A stretch of DNA of 64,000 nt from JBCCCJ01 sp039029315 (lineage in GTDB: Bacteria > Bacteroidota > Bacteroidia > J057), in NCBI GenBank assembly GCA_039029315.1, contig JBCCGK010000038.1, positions 1 to 64,000 on the forward strand, written 5' to 3'. Numbering within the stretch: position 1 is the stretch's first letter; every line of letters begins with the position of its first letter. The notes under the pieces were generated by a model. It had not been told where the DNA came from and ran no database searches. It saw only the letters and a list, made by a program, of their open reading frames with translations. This document shows, piece by piece, positions 29,263-37,603 of this stretch. The position numbers were made by a program, and so were the translations under genes.

Positions 29263-30400
29263 GAGGCCCGAAATTGATGCCTACAGCCAATTCTACATAA
29301 TCAGCAATGGCCTTATGCGCTTTGAGATATATGCCTGCAAAGAAATTGTAGTTTCTATTGTCCTTGTGTGGAATGAAATAATAATTGGGTCCTATTTTGA
29401 CTCCCCATGGATTGGGATCCCCAGCCTGAAAAGGAGGATTCATATACACAAAAGCCTGTGTCATCAATCCAAGTCTGGCAAGCAAAAATTCATGGCCGAT
29501 CAGCAAGGCATGCCGATTGTAACGCAAAGAAGGAATAGAAACTTCGACCTGATGATTCAGCAAGAACTCTCTGACACTTCGATTGTTCAGAAATTCCCAC
29601 CCCAATTGAAGTCTGTTTTTTCGACCAAATTGATAGGTAAGGTGAGCTGACCCAATCCGAATCGGATATTTGGGGCCTTGTGGCACTTTGTCTTCTGTAA
29701 AAGCCATCCCATATCGGAGGTGCAGTTGTAATCTATCGACAAAGCGATTATCCGAACGGGCTTCTTTGACAGAGATCCTTTCAGCAGCCGGCGTCCATTC
29801 ATAAGTAGCTCCTAGTCTGAGTTTGGGGGTATTTAAGCCGAGGTTGGGGACTTGAAGTTTTCCATTAGAATTATGAGAAAAAGTTCCTCCGGCTCGAATC
29901 CACAAGCGAGGTGTCAGGCGTGCCTCCGTAATCAAGTTTAGAGACGCATGATTGTTTATACCAGAGCCAATGGCATTGTTCTCAACATTGGTGAGGCGAT
30001 CATGCTGTCTATCTACATAAGCAAGTCCATAGGAGATTCGACTGAACAGTAACCATCTTTTTTTTCGAAGGAAAAAGATATCCAGATAAGGATGCAAACT
30101 ATAGGCTCGGCCAAGTACTTCGCGATTCCCATAAGCGAGCATAGAGATAGTCCAACCGATTCGGGGATATCCATACAATTTGTGCCAGGGTTTAGAGCCT
30201 TCTGTTTGGCGAGACAGCTCAAAAGAGATCATCCGAGAAGGCTGTGGCAAGTCAAAGACCATCGTAGGGCGATGACGGAGCGTATTGCCCTGGTAGATGT
30301 CCAGACTTAATTGTAAGCCAGGAGGAAGGGACAAAGATTGGGAACTCGCAAGCTGCCATACAAGTAGTGTGAGTCCTAGAGAGAAATACAAGCGAAGCAT
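29252..30400 (-). CDS. PagL-like lipid A deacylase (acyloxyacyl hydrolase family)
   Basis: An outer-membrane barrel enzyme that removes the 3-O-acyl chain of lipid A. A signal peptide (about residues 1-20) follows the ATG at 30400; an in-frame TTG lies at 30409. The active-site block reads SHNSNGKLQVPNLGLN, with His176 and Ser178 in the HxSN arrangement of PagL. At 382 aa it is longer than Pseudomonas PagL (about 150 mature residues), as in other Bacteroidota members. The C-terminus ends in strands (LAVGINFGP). A terminator-like hairpin lies just upstream of its start. Confidence 0.75.
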   Translation of the reverse strand: MLRLYFSLGLTLLVWQLASSQSLSLPPGLQLSLDIYQGNTLRHRPTMVFDLPQPSRMISFELSRQTEGSKPWHKLYGYPRIGWTISMLAYGNREVLGRAYSLHPYLDIFFLRKKRWLLFSRISYGLAYVDRQHDRLTNVENNAIGSGINNHASLNLITEARLTPRLWIRAGGTFSHNSNGKLQVPNLGLNTPKLRLGATYEWTPAAERISVKEARSDNRFVDRLQLHLRYGMAFTEDKVPQGPKYPIRIGSAHLTYQFGRKNRLQLGWEFLNNRSVREFLLNHQVEVSIPSLRYNRHALLIGHEFLLARLGLMTQAFVYMNPPFQAGDPNPWGVKIGPNYYFIPHKDNRNYNFFAGIYLKAHKAIADYVELAVGINFGPQKK

Positions 30401-30420
30401 ACACAACAACTTGAATGATC

Positions 30421-30444
30421 AAAAAAGGCCGCCCATTGAGCGGC
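30421..30444 (-). terminator. terminator-like hairpin in the leader of the PagL-like gene
   Basis: On the minus strand GCCGCT pairs with GGCGGC (one T-G pair) and runs into CTTTTTT. It points toward the gene at 30400, about 20 bases before its start codon. No minus-strand gene lies immediately upstream, so it is either an attenuator or the end of a short leader transcript. Confidence 0.45.
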
Positions 30445-30610
30445 ACTTTGCAAGGAGTTATTGGAAGTTAAAAAATAAATTAACGCTGATAATATAGTGA
30501 GCTATGAAAAAGAAACCAATCAAAAAGAAAGGAAATGTGTGATTGTGCCAATTGAATTGTAATTTAGACTTGATAACATATAGTTCATTTAAGAAGTGTA
30601 GATTGATAAG

Positions 30611-31396
30611 GTGAATTCAATAGGACATCAGAAATCACTCATTGCAAGCGAGGCGGTCATTCCGATCCGAAGTACTCCGTCTGAGTCTGCTGAAATGGTG
30701 TCTCAACTTCTTTTTGGAGAATGTTGCGAACTCCTGAATATTGAAGGAAACTGGAGCTACATTCAAGCAATCAATGATTCCTATCAAGGTTGGGTCGATA
30801 GCAAGATGCTTCTACCTATATCCGAAGAGGCCATTCAACAGATTACTGCTTTTCATTTTGTGCTGGAAGGAGGCATCCTCTTGGAAGACAAGAGTCTTCT
30901 AAGATTGGCGCGAGGAACAGCCATCCCCCAATTCCAAGATCAAAAAAACGGGACCCTTAAGATTGGTTCATATCAATGGATTTGGGACGAGAACATCCAG
31001 ACCACGACCCATTTGGATCGGTCTCGTTTGATTGAAGTCGCTCAGGGATTTCTGAACACACCTTACCTGTGGGGAGGGTGTTCTGGTTTTGGGATAGATT
31101 GCTCTGGTTTGACACAGCGGGTGTTCCGAATGTGCGGCCTTCAATTGCCCAGAGATTCTTCCCAGCAAGCCAAAGAAGGAACTGCCATTCGGTTCGGAGA
31201 GCATCGAGAAGGAGATCTTGCTTTTTTTGCCAAACCCAAGCAGGAGCGGATTACTCATGTAGGCTTGATTGTAGACCCTGTTACTATCATTCACGCCTCA
31301 GGAAAAGTTCGTATTGATACATTTACCAATGAAGGGATATGGAATGAAAAGGTGAAAACTTTCACTCATCAACTAATCACGATCCAGAGATGTTAA
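30611..31396 (+). CDS. NlpC/P60 (C40) peptidoglycan endopeptidase with N-terminal SH3-like domains
   Basis: A YkfC-type gamma-D-glutamyl-diamino acid endopeptidase. SH3-like segments fill residues 8-125. The catalytic domain has Cys164 (GIDCSGLTQRVF), His216 (ITHVGLI) and a third polar residue, His228 (IIHASGKVRID). No export signal is seen, so a role in recycling muropeptides in the cytoplasm is likely. The start is GTG at 30611. The end overlaps the HNH gene by 7 bases. Confidence 0.88.
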   Translation: MNSIGHQKSLIASEAVIPIRSTPSESAEMVSQLLFGECCELLNIEGNWSYIQAINDSYQGWVDSKMLLPISEEAIQQITAFHFVLEGGILLEDKSLLRLARGTAIPQFQDQKNGTLKIGSYQWIWDENIQTTTHLDRSRLIEVAQGFLNTPYLWGGCSGFGIDCSGLTQRVFRMCGLQLPRDSSQQAKEGTAIRFGEHREGDLAFFAKPKQERITHVGLIVDPVTIIHASGKVRIDTFTNEGIWNEKVKTFTHQLITIQRC

Positions 31397-31896
31397 TTAG
31401 AGAAAGTGTACTTGTCTTGAACCAGGATTATCAAGCGATTGGCGTTTGTGCGATAGAAAGGGCTTTCGTTCTTGTCCTGCTCAAAAAAGCAGAACTTCTC
31501 TCAGAAAATCCTGGACGTCGCCTGAAATCAATTCGGGATGAATATAAGTTTCCATCTATTATTCGGCTGTATAGATATGTCCAATTGCCCTACAAGCGCG
31601 TCAATTTGACACGGCACAATGTCTTCAAGCGAGACCGCAACAAGTGTGTCTATTGCAACAGCAAAGAAAATCTCACCATCGATCATGTGGTTCCCAAGTC
31701 TCAAGGCGGACGAGATAGCTGGGATAATCTCGTCACTGCTTGCCAAAAATGTAACGCCAAAAAGGGGAGTCTGGAGCCTCAGCAGGTAGGTCTCGAATTG
31801 CGTTACCAACCTTTTCGGCCAAGTTTTGTGATGTTTTTGAGCAATTTTGCCGGAGATGTACGGGAAGATTGGAAGCCTTATCTGTATATGTCATAG
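31390..31896 (+). CDS. HNH endonuclease family protein
   Basis: The HNH core is complete: zinc Cys86/Cys89 (CVYC), catalytic IDHVVPKSQGG (Asp98, His99), Asn113 in WDNLVTACQKCN, and zinc Cys118/Cys121. The N-terminal 75 residues (VLVLNQDYQAIGVCAIERAF) are typical of the stand-alone 165-170 aa HNH proteins widespread in Bacteroidota and Cyanobacteria. Their biological role is undefined. It overlaps the peptidase gene by 7 bases, so it is co-translated. Confidence 0.88.
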   Translation: MLIRESVLVLNQDYQAIGVCAIERAFVLVLLKKAELLSENPGRRLKSIRDEYKFPSIIRLYRYVQLPYKRVNLTRHNVFKRDRNKCVYCNSKENLTIDHVVPKSQGGRDSWDNLVTACQKCNAKKGSLEPQQVGLELRYQPFRPSFVMFLSNFAGDVREDWKPYLYMS

Positions 31897-31946
31897 TCCA
31901 TGTTTTCTGGAGAAATTAGCGTTTCAAACATGTTCTTTGACAGATC

Positions 31947-33251
31947 TCAAGCAGAAGTGATATCTGTTAGTAACTCTGCCATTTGAGCAGTGGCATTCCG
32001 TCTGGTATACCTGCTGATATCGGCCTCTTCATTATTGAGTTTTCCTTTCTTATATCGTTGGTACATCTTTAGCAAGGCGCGTTTCATTTTTTCTTTTTCT
32101 CCAAATCCACAGATCACCCCAGATTTGGTTTCTGAGAGCACCCGGGCAAAATCTGCATCTTCAGGCCCTATTGCCAAGATTGGGCGCCTAGATCCAATGT
32201 ATTCGTAAGTTTTTCCAGGAATATGCCCCATAACATTTGGTACATTATTTACCAAAAGGAGGAGAAGCTGGGATGATCGCGTATATCGGAGTACTTCATT
32301 ATGAGGGACATAAGCGATTTTTTCCACCAAATCAGTCAACCCTTGAGCCTCTAGTTGCTGAAAAGTAATGTGGTCCGTTTTGCCAACAAATCTCAATGCC
32401 AAATGATCTCGGAAAGTTGGAATTTCCCGACATAACTCTCCAAATGCCTCCCATAAGTCGGCAGAATTGCGGTCTCGATTCAAATAGCCAATATGGCTGC
32501 AAATGAACTTCTCCGAAAGAGGAGGAGCAGTGTCCGAAAAATCTTCCTCATCGAATCCGTTCGTAATGACTTTGGTAGTCCCAGCTCCCAATTCCTGGAA
32601 TTCTTTTTCCCATACCCAGCTAACTGTGACCAAACTATCAGCCTCCTGAATGACTGATGCTTCCATCTTGTGATGTCGTCGGTCAGCCCATTTGGTGAGT
32701 TTGAGTTGGTCATAAAAATCAATATTGGTCCAGGGGTCCCGGAAATCTGCAATCCAGGGCAGGCCGGTGTTTTGCTTGAGTCCTTTGGCGATCATATGCA
32801 CAGTATGTGGAGGACCGCTTGAAAGAATCGCATCGACAGGATGTTGGTCCAGGTAGTCAGTCAGATATTTGACAGAAGGCTTAATCCAATATCTTCTGGC
32901 ATCTGGAATAAAGAAATTTCCCCTGATCCAAACCGATAGGCGCTCGGTAAGGGATGGTTTTTTGTCTTCGGCAAGGAAGCCCGAATAGACTTTTTCTCCT
33001 TTTTTCTTTCCAGTAAATCTTTTGTAAACCTCATAAGGTTCCCAGATAGGGCCTTTGAGAACTGTGATGTCAGAAGGGACATCTGCTTCGAGAGAATGAT
33101 CTATGATCGGATAGGCAGCATCAGCCGCAGTATATATGATGGGGTCCCACCCAAAATCTCTTAGGTATTTTCCAAGTTTCAGAACCCTTTGGACGCCGGC
33201 TCCACCACTTGGAGGCCAGTAGTATGTGATCAGGAGGACTTTTTTCCTCAT
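31947..33251 (-). CDS. glycosyltransferase, GT4-like fold
   Basis: A 434-aa GT-B protein. The N-terminal acceptor domain starts KVLLITYYWPPSGGAGVQR; the C-terminal donor domain has VITNGFDEEDF, VPHNEVLRYTRSSQLLLLL and GHIPGKTYEYIGSRRPIL, where the Glu of YEY binds the nucleotide sugar. It probably adds a sugar to a polysaccharide or lipid-linked glycan at the inner membrane. It overlaps the zinc-finger gene by 4 bases (ATGA) and is translated after it. Substrates are unknown. Confidence 0.88.
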   Translation of the reverse strand: MRKKVLLITYYWPPSGGAGVQRVLKLGKYLRDFGWDPIIYTAADAAYPIIDHSLEADVPSDITVLKGPIWEPYEVYKRFTGKKKGEKVYSGFLAEDKKPSLTERLSVWIRGNFFIPDARRYWIKPSVKYLTDYLDQHPVDAILSSGPPHTVHMIAKGLKQNTGLPWIADFRDPWTNIDFYDQLKLTKWADRRHHKMEASVIQEADSLVTVSWVWEKEFQELGAGTTKVITNGFDEEDFSDTAPPLSEKFICSHIGYLNRDRNSADLWEAFGELCREIPTFRDHLALRFVGKTDHITFQQLEAQGLTDLVEKIAYVPHNEVLRYTRSSQLLLLLVNNVPNVMGHIPGKTYEYIGSRRPILAIGPEDADFARVLSETKSGVICGFGEKEKMKRALLKMYQRYKKGKLNNEEADISRYTRRNATAQMAELLTDITSA

Positions 33252-34324
33252 TTTAAACCGTAATAGATGTCAAAAATCAGCGATCTTTTGGCTTTCAAGA
33301 TACTGCCGATTTCAAGCTTAGACCAGACATCGTACGGAATTTTTTCTTTATGGACATCACCATCGTCCTCTTTGACGAAAATAAAATAGACTTCCTGCCT
33401 GTCTCCTTGTTTCCATTTATCTGCATCGGCCTGGGGAGGAGGGTTGGGCCATTGGGGAGAATGATCTTTGGCTTTTGCAGTTATGACGTTGGCTTTGACC
33501 CACTTCATGGTTTTGAAGTAATACTTGGTACCATAGACTGGAACCTGATCATAGACAGGTTCCTTATAGGTTTCCTGCCTGCTTTCATACACGGGTCTGG
33601 TACAGTATTTATCTACAAAATATCCGTTTCCTTTATCAATTTTGCCACATACATATCGTTCAGTACCGACCTGAACTTGTCGTGTTCTGGTCTTGGTTTC
33701 ATATCCGCGAAGGACTTGATTATAGGTTTTGATCTCTCGGGAAGACCTGACATCAAAGGCATCTGAAGGAGCACGGTCCCAGGCTTCTTGCTGTACAGGT
33801 TCATAGTGCAGCATCTGGATGTCCCTTTGCCAGGAAAATTGCTCGACGCTTACATCGATTTCTGTGGGGAAGCTTCTGAGGGCAAAGATTCCTACCAAAA
33901 TCAAGACAGCTGCAATCAGGAATTTTCTAACAGGACTTCGACGATTTGATGTGAGTGATTTTGGTTCTTCCAGGGGATGTCGGGTCCTTTTGGGGGCAAA
34001 ACTATCCGTAGGAACCTCAGAACTTCCATATTCTCGTTCCTGCAAATCTACATCATCGCTGCTCTCGTCTCTGGGATTGCCGCAGGAAAAACAAAGGGTG
34101 TCTACCGCCTTGTTTTGGGAGGTGCAATGTCCGCAAATCCAATCTACGCCGGCTTCTGCTTCTTTGATTCTTGCTTCATCCTGAACCAACTCTGCATCAG
34201 TGGGCAAATAAAATCGAACATCTTTGGGTCTGGGAGCTCCACAGTTTGGGCATTTGGTTTCTGGTCCCAACACACCTTTGTTTCCACAAGTGGGGCAGTC
34301 CCATCTACCTACATGTACAGCCAT
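33248..34324 (-). CDS. membrane protein with two RanBP2-like zinc fingers
   Basis: Two CxxC-x10-11-CxxC zinc ribbons open the protein: C10/C13/C25/C28 (after GRWDC) and C64/C67/C78/C81 (after VDWIC). The Trp-x-Cys start of both is typical of RanBP2-type fingers. A single membrane helix at about 134-150 separates this cytoplasmic part from a ~205-residue C-terminal part rich in Tyr, Lys and Val (VYESRQETYKEPVYDQVPVY) with no known domain. It precedes the glycosyltransferase gene with a 4-base overlap. The function is unknown. Confidence 0.65.
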   Translation of the reverse strand: MAVHVGRWDCPTCGNKGVLGPETKCPNCGAPRPKDVRFYLPTDAELVQDEARIKEAEAGVDWICGHCTSQNKAVDTLCFSCGNPRDESSDDVDLQEREYGSSEVPTDSFAPKRTRHPLEEPKSLTSNRRSPVRKFLIAAVLILVGIFALRSFPTEIDVSVEQFSWQRDIQMLHYEPVQQEAWDRAPSDAFDVRSSREIKTYNQVLRGYETKTRTRQVQVGTERYVCGKIDKGNGYFVDKYCTRPVYESRQETYKEPVYDQVPVYGTKYYFKTMKWVKANVITAKAKDHSPQWPNPPPQADADKWKQGDRQEVYFIFVKEDDGDVHKEKIPYDVWSKLEIGSILKAKRSLIFDIYYGLK

Positions 34325-34477
34325 GTTGTTGATTGATTGTTTGTTTTATTTCCACTGAAGTTAAAATCCGAATTTGCAAGTTCAAAGCCACTCCTGTAAT
34401 TTGTTAAGGAAATTAATCCTTTTCAGACATAAGGATGCCTTGATCCTTCCAATGGTTCAAAAAGTATATGCCTAGAT

Positions 34478-34933
34478 ATGAAAAAATCCATGCAACAAGT
34501 TTCTTCCATAAGATTGGCTGATGAAGAAGATTTGCCGATGATTGTTCAATTGCTCGCGCAGGAGCAGCTGCCAACGGAAGATGTTGGCAAGCATCTTGAT
34601 CTATACTTATGGGAAGAGCAGGATGAGATTGTTGCTATTGGAGGATGGGAAAGATATCACAACATTGGCTTGCTCCGCTCCATTGTATGTGTCTCAGACA
34701 AAAGAGGAAAAGGAAATGGGCGGCAATGGGTCAGCCAACTAATGGAAGAATCGAAACAGAAACAGTTGACAGATTTGTATTTATTGACCACAACAGCAGC
34801 TCCATTTTTTGAGAAAATGGGATTTTCTGAGATCGATCGATCTGTTGTACCGGATTCCATTCGGCAGAGTGCTGAATTCAGTAGTCTGTGTCCGAGTTCT
34901 GCAGTGGTTATGCATCAGCGAATGAGTGAGTGA
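34478..34933 (+). CDS. GNAT acetyltransferase, ArsN2-like
   Basis: A 151-aa GNAT-fold protein. The acetyl-CoA loop reads VSDKRGKGNGRQWV (Q/RxxGxG/A-like). The C-terminal pattern LLTTTAAPFFEKMGF ... VPDSIRQSAEFSSLCPSSAVVM is characteristic of ArsN2-type proteins found in arsenic and other operons. No ars genes are near, so an arsenic link is not supported here. The DUF3810 gene begins 4 bases after its stop (ATG 34938). Confidence 0.75.
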   Translation: MKKSMQQVSSIRLADEEDLPMIVQLLAQEQLPTEDVGKHLDLYLWEEQDEIVAIGGWERYHNIGLLRSIVCVSDKRGKGNGRQWVSQLMEESKQKQLTDLYLLTTTAAPFFEKMGFSEIDRSVVPDSIRQSAEFSSLCPSSAVVMHQRMSE

Positions 34934-34937
34934 TTGT

Positions 34938-36053
34938 ATGAAGCGAAATTCCTCCTCTTTTCCACAAAAATTAGATCGCCGATTTCTTTGGATTGGTCTG
35001 GGATTACTGAGCCTGCTGATTCGTTGGATCTTCAGCATGAATCCTTATTTCACCGAGGTACTTTACAGCAGGGGAATTTTTGCTATCATTCGATGGGCGT
35101 ATGATTATACCTTGGGATGGATTCCTTTTCCTATCCTTTACCTGTTTGTCCCTGTATTGCTTAGCTGGATTGTGTGGAAGATAAGGATTTATCGAAAGCG
35201 GTATCAAGGACGGACCTGGCTTCAACAGACAGCTGCCTGGATATTGCACTTGCTTGCATTTGGGGGAGGAGTAGTTTGTTTTTTCTTCTTTTTGTGGGGA
35301 TACAATTATTCACGACTTCCTCTGGAAGAGCAGATGGATCTATCTGTTGGTTCTCTGGATGCAGCATCTATCAAAGCAGAATTCTTTTTGGCGACAAAAG
35401 AAGCGGTGGAGGCACGAGACACAATTCCCAACATCACAGATTCAGCGATGGTTGCTGCCTTTTTTCCGCATCCTCTTGAATCACATATGAGAAAATCCCT
35501 GGAAGAGGTGCTGGATACGATTGGATCAGGTAGCCCTGGTCGTGTGCGCGGGCGGAGATTGTGGCCAAAGGGATTGTTGATGCAGTTGGGAGCTACCGGC
35601 ATCTATATCCCATTCGTTGCGGAAGGTCATATAGATGCAGGATTGCATCCAGTCTCTCAACCATTTACTCTGGCACACGAATTGGGACATGGCTATGGAT
35701 TTGGAGATGAAGGAACCTGCAATTTTCTTGGATATCTGGCTTGCGAACAATCTTCAGACCCTGCAATTCAATATGCTGGAAAATTGTCTTATTGGCGGGA
35801 AGTGGCAGGTTTGTATCGCAAACTCTCCCCCAAAGCATACAAAGAACACAGAGCAGCTTTGCCAGCAGGAATGCTGGCAGATATCGAAGCGATCAATGCC
35901 GCATATCGGAAGTATCCTGGTTTTTTCCCAGATTTTTCCCGCTCTACGTATAATTCCTATCTCAAGAGTCAGGGAATCAGCGAGGGGACGGTGAATTATA
36001 GCAGGGTGGTGGCGATGGTTGCGGCCTGGCGGAGAAGGATTCCAAAGAAATAA
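34938..36053 (+). CDS. DUF3810 membrane protein with HELGH metalloprotease-like motif
   Basis: Three hydrophobic segments within the first ~125 residues are followed by a large soluble domain with TLAHELGHGYGFGDE, a zincin HExxH motif. This is the DUF3810 arrangement. A membrane-bound metallopeptidase is likely but the substrate is unknown. ATG at 34938 is chosen; an in-frame GTG at 34926 would overlap the acetyltransferase gene. The C-terminus is basic (WRRRIPKK). Confidence 0.78.
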   Translation: MKRNSSSFPQKLDRRFLWIGLGLLSLLIRWIFSMNPYFTEVLYSRGIFAIIRWAYDYTLGWIPFPILYLFVPVLLSWIVWKIRIYRKRYQGRTWLQQTAAWILHLLAFGGGVVCFFFFLWGYNYSRLPLEEQMDLSVGSLDAASIKAEFFLATKEAVEARDTIPNITDSAMVAAFFPHPLESHMRKSLEEVLDTIGSGSPGRVRGRRLWPKGLLMQLGATGIYIPFVAEGHIDAGLHPVSQPFTLAHELGHGYGFGDEGTCNFLGYLACEQSSDPAIQYAGKLSYWREVAGLYRKLSPKAYKEHRAALPAGMLADIEAINAAYRKYPGFFPDFSRSTYNSYLKSQGISEGTVNYSRVVAMVAAWRRRIPKK

Positions 36054-36567
36054 TATCGAATAGCTAGTGGTTCAAGCCATAAGTCCTTGACAATCCAAGT
36101 CTGGTCCTTTTGCACTCCACCTGCCTTGTTTTTTCTTCAGATAGCTCCCTATCTTCCTCAAACATGCGTTGGCGGAGCACAAAAGCCCTATGACTTAATG
36201 ATCAGAAACTTAAGTAATGAACCACTAGGCACCGAAACCCAGGACGATGAGAGGCCAATATATTGTTATAAAATTGCCTCTGATATTTTCTAAATATGGC
36301 AAATGGGATTCCCGATATTTTCGGTGATAACGACACATCATCCACAGTTAGGCAAGTCATCCGCATATTGCGAAGCATCAGGTTTTTCAGTCAGATATGG
36401 AATCTCTTCTATATAGTTTTGAATGAATTGAGTTCAAGAAAGAGAATCCATTGATTGGTAATTCAAGAGGAATTCAGTAAAAAAAATGGCTGTAGTCTTG
36501 CCGAATAATTGTACCTTATTGCTCCTGCAATGGTTGTTTTTCATTTCTTATTAACCCTTGAACCCCT
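36054..36567. other. gene-free stretch with an imperfect 15-base inverted repeat
   Basis: CTTTTGCACTCCACC (36107-36121) and GGCGGAGCACAAAAG (36171-36185) are inverted repeats with three mismatches and a 49-base loop. TAGTTTTG at 36414-36421 matches TANNTTTG but lacks an upstream TTTG. No coding frame is convincing. Confidence 0.35.
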
Positions 36568-37443
36568 ATGAAAAGAAGGAAATTTACAGCTTTAGGCACA
36601 TTGAGTGCGATTGCATTCAGCACAACTGGATTTGTTTCATTTGATGGAGAATCCTATGTCGGTGATTGCAAAACCACCACAGATATTCTTGGGCCATTTT
36701 ATCGACCTGATAGTCCTATGAGAGATAATCTTGTGATTGATGGGATGCCGGGAGAATTAGTTGAATTGGTTGGATCTGTCCTGCATAAAGACTGTACGAC
36801 TCCTCACAAAGAAGCAAAAGTCGAATTGTGGCATTGTTCGGCGGATGAAGTCTATGACAATGACACAGATGAATTCAGATATCGTGGCACCACCATGGTC
36901 AATGAAAAAGGCGAATATCGATTTCTGACCCAGATGCCTGTTCCTTATGATGCTGGGGGCGGTAACTATCGGCCCGCACATTTTCATTTGATGATTTCCG
37001 CTCCTGGATATCAGAGCCTTGTTACACAGTTATATTTCACCGGAGACCCATGGATAGACAAAGATGTCAGTTCTACTTCGCCATCAGCGAAAGGAAGAAT
37101 ACTAGAAGTGAAAGATGGTAAAGAAGGAAAGAAAATAGTCTATTATGATATCGTGATGGCGGATAAACCGCTATTGGAAGCAAATTCGATTGATCAATTG
37201 GTTGGAACCTATTCATTTGGCAAAGGCAGGAGAAAAATGACCTTTTCTCGGAAAAATGGGCGCCTCTGGATGCGGAATGAAATCTATGGCTACAACCTCA
37301 CCTATATTGGCAAAAATACCTTTCATCTTTCTGGATTTGGAGATGATGGCACCACCTTTAAATTCAAGATCCAGAAAGACGGGAAGATCAAATTGACGAC
37401 GAGTTCAGTTCGGGGGACTAATGTCGCCTGGAAGGAGGTTTGA
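36568..37443 (+). CDS. exported intradiol ring-cleavage dioxygenase-like protein with C-terminal beta domain
   Basis: A non-haem Fe(III) dioxygenase fold. The four likely ligands are Tyr96 (ADEVYDND), Tyr117 (GEYRF), His138 and His140 (RPAHFHL). The N-terminus MKRRKFTALGTL is a Tat-like signal, so it probably acts outside the cytoplasm, unlike classical catechol 1,2-dioxygenases. Residues ~205-291 add a beta-rich domain (VGTYSFGKGRRKMTFSRKNG) like those found on Bacteroidota hydrolases. It stands alone with no aromatic-catabolism genes nearby. Substrate unknown. Confidence 0.82.
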   Translation: MKRRKFTALGTLSAIAFSTTGFVSFDGESYVGDCKTTTDILGPFYRPDSPMRDNLVIDGMPGELVELVGSVLHKDCTTPHKEAKVELWHCSADEVYDNDTDEFRYRGTTMVNEKGEYRFLTQMPVPYDAGGGNYRPAHFHLMISAPGYQSLVTQLYFTGDPWIDKDVSSTSPSAKGRILEVKDGKEGKKIVYYDIVMADKPLLEANSIDQLVGTYSFGKGRRKMTFSRKNGRLWMRNEIYGYNLTYIGKNTFHLSGFGDDGTTFKFKIQKDGKIKLTTSSVRGTNVAWKEV

Positions 37444-37449
37444 TAATGA

Positions 37450-37479
37450 TTGAATAAATTGTTCATCCTCTTATATTTG
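37450..37479 (+). promoter_or_regulatory. promoter of the HARE-HTH nuclease gene
   Basis: TTG (37450-37452), 19 bases, then TATATTTG (37472-37479), an exact TANNTTTG element. The first palindromic repeat begins inside this -7 element. Confidence 0.55.
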
Positions 37480-37565
37480 GCCAAAAGTCAATAAAAAATC
37501 GACTTTTGGCCAAATTGGATGTTGTAAATTGGCCAAAAGTGGTTGAAAAAGGGACTTTTGGCCAA
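37476..37565. repeat. four palindromic operator-like repeats upstream of the nuclease gene
   Basis: The core TTGGCCAAAAGT occurs four times in alternating orientation: 37476-37489, 37501-37514, 37529-37540 and 37554-37565. The first two form a perfect 14-base inverted repeat (TTTGGCCAAAAGTC / GACTTTTGGCCAAA, 11-base loop). The last two form a 12-base inverted repeat (13-base loop). Each copy contains the palindrome TTGGCCAA. The array covers the -7 element and the likely leader, the arrangement of a repressor operator or a structured leader. Confidence 0.75.
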
Positions 37566-37603
37566 CTATGGTCATTTATGAAGGTAGATATTGGATTAAT
37601 CAG

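Noticed and set aside
34478..34933. Arsenic-resistance gene
   Set aside because: The acetyltransferase resembles ArsN2 but no arsenate reductase, ArsR or arsenite pump is nearby.
36087..36293. 68-codon open frame in the gap after the DUF3810 gene
   Set aside because: Crosses the imperfect inverted repeat and shows no protein-like pattern.
37476..37565. CRISPR-like repeat array
   Set aside because: Only four short copies in alternating orientation with 11-14-base spacers and no cas genes; an operator array fits better.
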